Shown here piece by piece: positions 55,786 to 64,000 of a stretch of 64,000 nt of DNA; within the stretch, counting starts at the first letter, position 1; every line of letters starts with the position of its first letter. The notes under the pieces were generated by a model. It was not told where the DNA came from and searched no databases. It saw only the letters and a list, made by a program, of their open reading frames with translations. A program made the position numbers and the translations under genes. The DNA comes from Rotaria sordida. Taxonomy: Eukaryota > Rotifera > Eurotatoria > Philodinida > Philodinidae. The stretch lies in contig CAJNOL010000324.1 in NCBI GenBank assembly GCA_905250125.1, positions 62,001 to 126,000 of the forward strand. The letters are read 5' to 3'.

Positions 55786-58700
55786 TTATTCATCCATTGT
55801 TTCATTACCACCACCACCACCACCGCGCATTGTTGGAATTGCTGTTGAAGTATTTATTGATGGATTAACTCCAGCTCGAATTGGTTTTACTAGAAAAGAA
55901 AAATTTGATAAAGGATCCTGCTGAATTTAGTAACCTATCTTGAAAAAGGATACCATATATGTAGTTTTGTAGAACAATTTCTCATACATCGAATGGTAAA
56001 TAGAAATCAAGACTTATAAAAATATTAATGTGCTGCAGGTTCACATACTGATTATAATCCTTGGGGGTATATATATATATATGCGGCACTCATAAACTTT
56101 GTGGCCCGTAAGATAAATTTATGCAAATTTCTTTTTTAAACTTCATTATTGGTGCTCTTCAACATTCTATAATCAACAGTTTTCATCATTGCTTTCTTTA
56201 TATCTAAAAATAATCTCTTGTTAAAGGTCTAGGTTATTTCTTAACTTACAACATCCTAGCATGCTCAATTCTATGACATAGAACAAGGGAGTACCAATAT
56301 AAAACTTTCTCAAAAAATTGCACACTATCGAGTTCTATATGTTTTATAGGAAACATCTTTTGAAACAGCGAAGACTTATTGTCAACTTGCAACATTGTTC
56401 CATAGAATAGCCTATTTTCCTATGAGATGGAATCAAGATATTGAAGACATTTTAACAATACTCAATGGTCCTATTAGAAATTTTCATGTACTAATAATCA
56501 ACACAGTGTCTCTGATGCACTGATATAGATAACCCGTTTATAAATGGAAAAAAAATTTCCAGTCCTCGAATCTCTGGAGGAGAGTACGAGGATGTGAAAA
56601 AATTCATTTTTGAAATAAATATAAGATATTTATAGATTCTTCTAGAGTTTCATGCATAAATGGAACCTGGATATTCGGAATAAAAATTCTAAAAATGAAT
56701 AATAAACATAGCAGACCTCCTTCTGGCAATCATATTTCCGTGCCCTCCAGGGGTTCGAAGGTCAAAAAAAATTTTTCCATTTATAAACCAGTTACTTCTA
56801 TCAATTCATCAGAGATGCCTTGCTGATTATCAGTACATCAACATTTTTAATAGGACCGTTGAGAATTCTTAAATTATTCTCAATATACAGGGTCATTCAA
56901 TAAGGAAAATAGGCTATTCTACGGAACAATCTTACAAATTGACAATGAATCCCTTCTGTTCCGAAAGATATTTTCTATGAAACATATACAGCTCGATAGT
57001 ATGCAATTTTTGAGAAAGTTTCACGTTGGTACTCATTCTGTGACACAAAATTGAACATATTGAAATATCATATAACTTAAATCTAAGAAAAGGAACCACG
57101 TTTAAATATGAAGAAAGCAACGATGAAAACTATTGATTATAGAAAATTGAAGAGCACCTATAACTGTATCAAAATCATAAATTACTCTATAAAATCACAT
57201 ATATAGTATTCTAGTTCAAGATAAGTCACCAAATTCGATGACGTTATTTTTAAGATAGATAAAATAAAAATGAATATTCTACCGATTTGTGCTGTATTTG
57301 TTCGACGAGCAATATTACGTTGTCTTACAGCTTCTTTTATTCGATCAACTTCACATTGATATCGTTTTCGATCTTTCATAGCACTTTCTTTAGCATCTTT
57401 TAATGCTTGTTCAAGAGATTTAACACGATCCATTGTTGCTTTAAGACGTTTTTCTAATTTAGGTAATTCACATCGAAGATCAGCATTTTCACGTACAAGC
57501 TAAACAAGAGAAAAAGGAATTTATAAAAGAAAAAAAAAATACCAAAAAAATTTTTACTTGTTTATGAACTTTTGTTAATTGATCGAGATTATTTTCTAAA
57601 AATGAGATTTTTTGTTTTTGTGCGGCACTACCACCCAGATCATCTTCTTCTGTTTCAGGTTGTTTTTGTGACTAAATTTTAAAAAAACAACAACAGCGAA
57701 TGAGTTTGTATTAATTTTAAAAAACAACAAACTCTTTTAAGTCGTGTTTGTAAATCTTGAACGAATAATTTTCGTAAATTATGTAATGTTTGTAATTCTT
57801 TAGCAACAGTTTCTTCAAGACCTTTCAAATCTTGTTTAGCTTGTTCGCGACGTTCTTGTTGTAAACTGAAAAAAAAAACTAAGATTATATTTTTATATTT
57901 ATAATGTTTGTTTGTACGTACGTCATTTCTTGTAATCGACTTGATTTATCTGTTTCTTCTTTTTTCAATTTTTCATAATCACCAAATAATTTTTCATAAG
58001 ATAATTGTAATTTTTGTAAAGAACTAAATGAGAAAAAACGAAACAATTACTTTTTTGTTTTTTTGTTTTTTTTTGAGAAAAATTTACTCTTTTAAAATTT
58101 CCATTTGAGTTTCTTTGGCACGAATTTCATCACGTAATGATGTTAATTGTTTTTGATGTTGTTCACTTATTTGTTCCATTTGTTGACTTAATTCTTTTTG
58201 TACATCAGATGTTGAACCAGCTGAATTAGTTACTCGACCTAAAAGAAATTTATTTGAATTATGGCATGAACACAAATATTAAACTGAGAATTGGTCTTGT
58301 CGGATTTTCAGTCCATTTGAAACAGAGTTGTAACTAGAGATGTGGGGAGTCAATTTTTTTTTGGTCCTGATCTCGGTCTACAGAAAACTATTCTAGAATT
58401 TATTCGCATCAGATCTAAAAAATCTTCATTTAATATTCATTTTGTGATTTATTTGGTCGACGACTAACATCTTTTTCGGGTCATCTCTCTTGACTTATGT
58501 TCTAATTGATGTGACTTATAAGATACTTTGCTTAGAACCGCAGAATATTTAACTATAATCTTCAGTTTTGATAGGAACAACTAGTTTGTTTTCTCGTAAT
58601 TCCGCATATCTGTAAGATAGTGAAAAAAGTTTAACGACAATGTGTTTTTGATTTTTTTTCCTATGATGTTAAGTATTTAGATCAAATCCAGATAGTGATT

Positions 58701-61700
58701 TTAATAGCCAATGGCGTTTTCTATTTTATGCATTCTATACTAGTATTTCATAGATGAGCTATAAAGCACAAAATAAAGGGTCACTGCATTTTCTATGGTC
58801 TCTCTCAAAAACTTTAAAGCATCGCAAAACCAAAAAAAGGGATTTTTTAATTGAGTTTTTGATAAATTTCGATTTTTGTATTACTTGTAACTTTTACGAA
58901 AAGATCGTAAAAATGCGGCAATCCCTAATTTTGTACTCTTTAAAATGCCATTGTTAAAAAATAACTCCGACAAAGTTTTTTCAGATCTGAAAACTGCTGC
59001 GTCCAGTTTTTTAAAAAACTTGTCATCATAATTAATTCATCTGTGAAATCTTGGTATAGAATGCTTTAAACAGAAAGCTCCTTTGTAGAACTCGTCGAGT
59101 TCAAAATTTTCGGACTTGAACCTGATCAGCTGTAAGTCTGATCTGAACTCGATCAAATTGTTCTTTAATAGACCTATCAATGAATTCTTTTGAAAGTCAA
59201 AGTATTATCAGGATAAAGTCTATTTACAAACATTCTTTATAAAATATAAACTCTATAAATATCGATTAGATATTTTTGAATTAATAATTTAAACGTAAAC
59301 TCAATTGATTTAAATAATATTTAAGTCTCTTAATATTATAAATCTAGTATTAAATGCAAAAGTAAAAGATGAAAATTTTTCCTTTTTTACCTTGAGCTCG
59401 AAGTTTAACTAATTCTTCATTTAATGAATCTTGTGTTCGTTCTAATGCACGTTTTTTATCTTCTAATTCTTTCATTGATTCAAGCATTGAACGCATTTTA
59501 GCTTCATGTTGTTGTATTAATAAATGTGCTTCATCAAGTTCTTTATCTTTTAATCCAATACCTTTTTGATGATCAACTTTTTCTAATTCAAGTTCACTTA
59601 AACGCTACAACAAATCATCAAAATATTCTTCTCTATTGAAAAAAAAAAACTCAAACTTACTCCACTAATACTTCGTGTTTCTGTTTTTAATTTACTTAAA
59701 TAAAGACGTGCTAAAGTAAATTCTTCTTCAGCTTGATCAAGATTTTCAATCGTCGGTTTCTAAAATACAATAGAAAAAAAAAATTCAAATAAATGATTTT
59801 TTATTTTATTTTTGTCAAAAACAAAAAACACAAACTTTTTGTTCATTCATTTGTCCACCCATAATACTACCAATATCACCAACATCACGTAAAAGTACAA
59901 GTATCATATCAAGAAAACGTTTACGTTGTGTTTGTGTTGCTTCACGAAGACTCTCTAATTCTTCACGAATACCATTTAATGAAGCCTAAATATTCAGAAT
60001 AAAAGAAAAAATTTGACACAAAAAAAAAAACAGGAAACTATAAACAAACCAATTTTGTATCAAGTTCTTGTGTAAGTGTTTCATTTTCTTTACTTTTTGT
60101 TTCAACTTCTTGTGTTTTTTGATCATAATTAACAGCAAGTTCTTCAAGAGCTTGTAAAACTTCTTTAACTTCTTCTTTTGATGATTCACTTTCTTGTTGA
60201 AGACGATTTAATTCAGCTTGAAGATTTTCATTATCTTTTCTAGCTTGATTAAATACTTCATCTTGTTCAATTGTTTGAGATTTAAGTCGTTCAATTGTTT
60301 GTGCTAAATTATTTATTTCATCATCCTTAACAAATTCAAAAAAAATAAAATAAAATAAATTATAATTTATTTCTTTTAAGAAACTCTTTCAATTACCTTT
60401 TCATCTAATTGGTGATAAAGTGCACTTCGTTCTTTTTCCCATTCATCGACATTACTAACATTAACTGTATTAACAAAAGATGATGCTGGACTAAGTACTG
60501 ATGATGTAACAGTTGACAGAGACGTCATGGATTGAGTCACTGGTAATGTTGTTTCATCAGCTTCATGTAAATTAATTTGTTCATCTTTAATTACTGTTTC
60601 ACCTGAAGAATATTTTATTTTATTTTTTACTATTTAGAAAAATAAAACAATTAATTAACCTCGTCGCCATCGTTCAAGTTCCATTTCGGCACGGCTTAAT
60701 TGACCTTTTAATCTTGCAACTTTTTCACGTTCTTTTTCCCAACGACGTTTCCATTCTTCAGCTGTTAATTCTTCATTAACAGTTACTGAATTCTTAATAC
60801 ATTTCGCTCTAAATTAAAACGAAAAAAAACAAAACTCTATCATAAGTATTTTTTCTACTCGTTGCGTTTTTTTTTCTCTAAAACCTTTTGCCAAATTCAA
60901 GTGTTGATCTTGTTTCCCATTCATTATAACTAGCTGGTGAACAACATATAATTATTGTTGTACGAGCATTTCCTCCAAGAGATTCTTGTAAAATACGTGT
61001 TAATTTAGAATCACGATAAGGTACATGAGATTTCTAAAGTTAAATCAATAATGACAAAAAAAACAAGAACAAAATTTCAACACGAACCGTTCCATCAGCT
61101 AATGCTGATATAACATTTCCAAGTGCTGATAAAGATTTGTTGATATTTTTAGCTTCATCAAGTACTTGACCTTCAGCGCCAGTTTTTGAAACCTTTATAC
61201 AAAAAATAAATTTAAAATGGATTTAAAAAAAAAAACAAATAAAATGTTTGTATTACTTTTTCACTTCCAGCTAAATCAACAAGATAAAGTTTTCCAGTTA
61301 ATTTCTTTTCATTTTCAACATTTTCTTGTTTAACATTAATAAGAAAAACTGAATGTGAACGTGAACTATGTTCATTCATATTTGTTACAGATATATGTCG
61401 ATTTGTTTTTCCTTCTTCCATTATTTCGAATACTTCATCGGGTGATGATACAAATCTTTCTGTAACACCCTGAAATTGGTTTTTTTTTAAATTAAATAAA
61501 CATTTGTTTATTTCATATAAAATGACTGAAAAAAACTTTAACAATGATGTATTTTTTCTTATAACTTTAAGCATCCAGCTCAAATTCAGATAATAATTTT
61601 AATAGTCAATGGAGTAGAGCCAGTCGGATTGGCTCGGGTCGAAAAATTTTGGATTGAGTGAGTTCTAGTCGGCTGAGAAGTGGGTGCGATACACTAGTTA

Positions 61701-63038
61701 CCTAATACACAAAAAAAAAACAGAAAAAAGTATCTCATATCTTCGGAGCGAGAATCCAATTTCTACTAGACAATTTCAATAAGAGTATCAAAGTATAGTT
61801 CGACTAGGTCCAAGTCCGAAAAAGTTTGATCAACCGCATTCGGATCCCAAACGTGTTTACTAAACTGATTCTGAATCCGAAAATTTTAGACCGAATGTAT
61901 TCTATGTCAAGGTTTCATAGATGAACTATGATGGCAAAAGTTCTAGAAAACCGAACAGAGTAGTTTTCAGATTCCAGAAGACTTGGTTGGAGTTATTTTT
62001 ATGCATTTTTTTACGGTCTTCCCTTAAAAACTTAACAGAACCATAAAACCAAAAAAAAAGCGTTTTTTTTAGCGATCTTTTGATAAATTTCGTTTTTTAT
62101 AATGCTTTTAAGATTTTAAAGGAAGGTGGTAGAAAACGCGACCGCTCCTCATTTTATACTCTTTAAAATGATATTATTAATAAATAGTCTTCTAGAACCA
62201 GAAAACTACCGTGTGTGATTTTTTTTAGAAACCTTACCATCATAGTTCATCTATGAAATCTTGGTATAGAATGCATCAGATAGAAAATTCCGTTGGTTAG
62301 TACAATCAATATCTGAATTTGAGCTAGATACTTAATATTATAGAACAATATCAAAAATATATTATTGTTAAACTTTTTTGTTTTTCTAAAAAGTCTTACT
62401 TTAACATATGGTACACGATTTTTATCTTCATGTACAGCTAAATTTGTTCTTGATACATCAAGAAGATCACGAATTTTATCAAGATATATTTCAAAATAAG
62501 AAACTTTTATTTGAAATTGAAGATTAGCATCCAATGTATATATATGATTAAATATATCTTGTACTATTCGAGGAATAATACCTTGTTGACCATCACTACT
62601 CATTATACCCTAATAGAAAAATCAAAATGAATTAGAAATCTTTTTGTTTTGTTCTTTCATGAAAGAGAAAAATAAACAAACAAATAAATTTTCTTTACCT
62701 CCATTGTATGAGTTTTTCCACTTGATGTTTGTCCGTAAGCAAATATAGTTCCGTTATAACCAGTGAGAACATCTTTAACAATTTCTTTTGCTGCTTCATT
62801 ATAAACTTTTTCTTGTGTAGCATCAGGACGAAATACTTTATCGAATACATAAACTTTACCCTATAAAATCAAATAATTATAAATATAATCAAGTAAATAA
62901 ATAACATACACTAATAAGAATAGTTTCTTCTTGATCAGATGGAAATTTAACAATATTTTTACTACCAGCTCGTTCTTCAGAATCATTTAATGGACGAAAA
63001 CGAGCAACGACTCGAATATTACATTCATCAGCAGCCAT
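55786..63038 (-). CDS. KIF5: kinesin-1 heavy chain (KIF5-like)
   Basis: Eighteen exons in phase: 62910-63038, 62699-62860, 62400-62609, 61257-61469, 61088-61192, 60885-61033, 60660-60808, 60397-60602, 60050-60325, 59836-59985, 59661-59759, 59391-59604, 58088-58238, 57922-58023, 57733-57865, 57558-57671, 57283-57499, 55786-55889. The product is 960 residues, the normal kinesin-1 length. The N-terminal motor has P-loop GQTSSGKT (86-93), switch [10 protein letters not shown], switch II DLAGSE and [21 protein letters not shown]. The neck linker and neck follow ([13 protein letters not shown]), then a long coiled-coil stalk and the tail. The autoinhibitory tail motif reads QIVKPIR across the last intron (QIAKPIR in most animals). 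The C-terminus is Gly-rich ([14 protein letters not shown]). It moves cargo towards microtubule plus ends, usually with kinesin light chains. Confidence 0.95.
55890..57282. other. KIF5 last intron (1.4 kb), mostly a foldback
   Basis: A phase-1 intron separating QI from VKPIR. Nearly three quarters of it is the inverted repeat at 56143-57165. Confidence 0.8.
56143..57165. mobile_element. 1-kb foldback element in KIF5 intron, arms about 440 bp
   Basis: The left arm (about 56143-56585) and right arm (about 56742-57165) are inverted copies. Matching strings include GGTGCTCTTCAA, TATAATCAACAGTTTTCATC, AATAGCCTATTTTCCTAT and TTTATAAATGGAAAAA, each with a near-identical complement in the other arm. 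Identity is about 80% by eye, with a loop of about 155 bp. No transposase. It lies in a transcribed intron, so KIF5 pre-mRNA would carry a long hairpin. Confidence 0.78.
58239..59390. other. KIF5 intron 12 (1.15 kb) with MITE
   Basis: Holds the 335-bp MITE at 58730-59064. A lone hAT-like end (TAGAGATGTGGGGAGTC at about 58335) has no partner that I could find. The rest is unassigned. Confidence 0.5.
58730..59064. mobile_element. MITE with GCATTCTATACnAnnATTTCATAGATG ends, copy 1
   Basis: The left end GCATTCTATACTAGTATTTC continues as ATAGATGAGCTAT. The right end, read inward, is GCATTCTATACCAAGATTTC followed by ACAGATGAATTA, a TIR of about 30 bp. It shares its interior (CTTTAAAATG, AAAACCAAAAAAA, TTTTTGATAAATTTCG) with the copy at 61897-62274 in another intron of the same gene. 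Confidence 0.7.
61470..62399. other. KIF5 intron 3 (0.93 kb) with MITE
   Basis: Contains the 378-bp MITE copy 2. Left of it, at about 61607-61896, is a GC-richer 290-bp block that interrupts the homology with copy 1 (TTTTAATAGTCAATGG on its left and GTATTCTATG on its right). It therefore looks like a second, nested insertion. Confidence 0.5.
61897..62274. mobile_element. MITE with GCATTCTATACnAnnATTTCATAGATG ends, copy 2
   Basis: The left end GTATTCTATGTCAAGGTTTC continues as ATAGATGAACTATGATGG. The right end, read inward, is GCATTCTATACCAAGATTTC followed by ATAGATGAACTATGATGG. The terminal repeats therefore match over nearly 38 bp. The interior is homologous to copy 1 at 58.7 kb. Confidence 0.72.
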
Positions 63039-64000
63039 TACGCGTATTGATTTTGAAAGATCTTGAAGAAGAAATAAAATGTCTAAGAAAAAAAATAACT
63101 GAACAGAACAAATAAAAACAACGGCTGGCGACTCAAATAGAAATGGAACAATCATAATCAAATAACAACCATTGCTACCTTCGCAAGTATTTTTTTATTT
63201 TGATTGTATGAATCATTCCATCAGCCATCATTAAAGTATATTAGAATTTCTATAAGGTGGATTGTTTGCTTCCAGATGAAATCGTATGTACAATAACCTA
63301 CGACATCTATCGAATGCCATTTCTAGAACATATGAACATATTTAATTTTGAATTTCATGTATGATCTTTTATTTTTAATGTTTAGAATATTTAAAACTTC
63401 CTAGAAAATATCATGATAAACAATTTTTTTCGAATTAGAATTAAACAATGAATAAAATACCTCTTAACTTTGATTTTATTTTCTTCTTTGAAATATAGAA
63501 ATGAATTATTGATTTTACTCAATTTGTAAATAAAACAGTTTTGCAAGTTTTTGTTTTTATTTAAAAATTTCTATCTCATACTATCTATTTTCGAGATTTC
63601 CTTTCATTGACTTTCTAGACCTAGTTTTATGAAGAATATAGACTGATAAAAGAAAAGGATTGATTTAACAACGATTTTATATGTTAAAAATATTTTGCTA
63701 TTTAGAAGAAAAGTTTCAGGATGAGATTCATCAGATTAATAGAATTCTCATGTTTATTCGAAAGAAAATATAAAAGTTTCGACAATATTTCCAATAAAAA
63801 TATCAAAATCAAAAATAATATGATTTATCAGATTTCTCAACATTTCTCAATACTTTCAAAATCATATATAATATTCTGACACATCTCAATAAGATTTACA
63901 AAAAATGTTCTATTCTTTTTATTCCTATTATTACTTCATATAATTTGACAATAGTCAATCGTTCTCTTACACAATTTTATATATCTAGAATTGCCTACAT
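63039..64000. other. KIF5 upstream region
   Basis: The 5' side of the KIF5 start codon. No coding exon, repeat end or clear promoter motif is recognisable. A non-coding 5' exon of KIF5 could begin here. Confidence 0.45.

Noticed and set aside
58331-58350. hAT-like end TAGAGATGTGGGGAGTC in KIF5 intron 12
   Set aside because: No matching inverted end or 8-bp duplication was found nearby, so it is not called as an element.

Overview
This is a eukaryotic, metazoan-type nuclear window. It is strongly AT-rich, its genes are split by many short GT-AG introns (mostly 40-80 nt), and UAA, UAG and UGA all act as stops. The gene set (axonemal dynein heavy chain, kinesin-13, kinesin-1, vasculin, a GPI-type Ly6/uPAR-like protein) points to a small ciliated invertebrate. 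A bdelloid rotifer of the Rotaria type would fit, but that is an inference from base composition and gene style and is not proven. Exon limits below were read by eye from splice sites and checked by reading phase. They should be right to within a base or two.

Left half (about 0.9-31.4 kb, minus strand). One very large gene encodes an inner-arm axonemal dynein heavy chain, best matched to DNAH10 (I1/f dynein, beta heavy chain). I could place 65 consecutive exons coding for about 4,430 residues; the last roughly 250-300 residues lie beyond the left edge. Inside its 4.5-kb intron 19, on the same strand, sits a complete two-exon kinesin-13 gene (KIF2/MCAK type, 725 residues). The dynein reading phase closes across this intron, so the kinesin is a true nested gene. 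One dynein exon is only 12 nt long and carries part of the AAA1 Walker A loop. Most unusually long dynein introns contain an interspersed repeat: hAT-like MITEs, a TIR family with ends like TGTGAAACACGAT, or foldback hairpins.

Middle (31.4-43.9 kb). A 1.1-kb TIR element rich in the palindrome TGTGTCGACACA lies between the dynein start and a divergently transcribed plus-strand gene. I reassembled that gene from seven exons as a vasculin (GPBP1)-like protein of 401 residues. Further right are an astacin metalloprotease pseudogene (38.1-39.2 kb) and an intact single-exon gene for a secreted, probably GPI-anchored protein made of a duplicated pair of Ly6/uPAR-like modules (42.1-43.9 kb).

Right half (43.9-64 kb). 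A long gene-poor stretch contains a 1.2-kb foldback. It is followed by a plus-strand gene for a 742-residue protein with an N-myristoylation/palmitoylation start (MGCTSSKQ), which I do not recognise. A short minus-strand gene encodes a 220-residue single-pass membrane protein, also unrecognised. An 18-exon minus-strand kinesin-1 heavy chain (KIF5 type, 960 residues) runs to 63.04 kb; its introns hold a 1-kb foldback and two copies of a third MITE family.

The window thus holds three microtubule motor genes of different classes: ciliary beating (DNAH10), microtubule depolymerisation (kinesin-13) and cargo transport (kinesin-1). I saw no rRNA, tRNA or CRISPR features.
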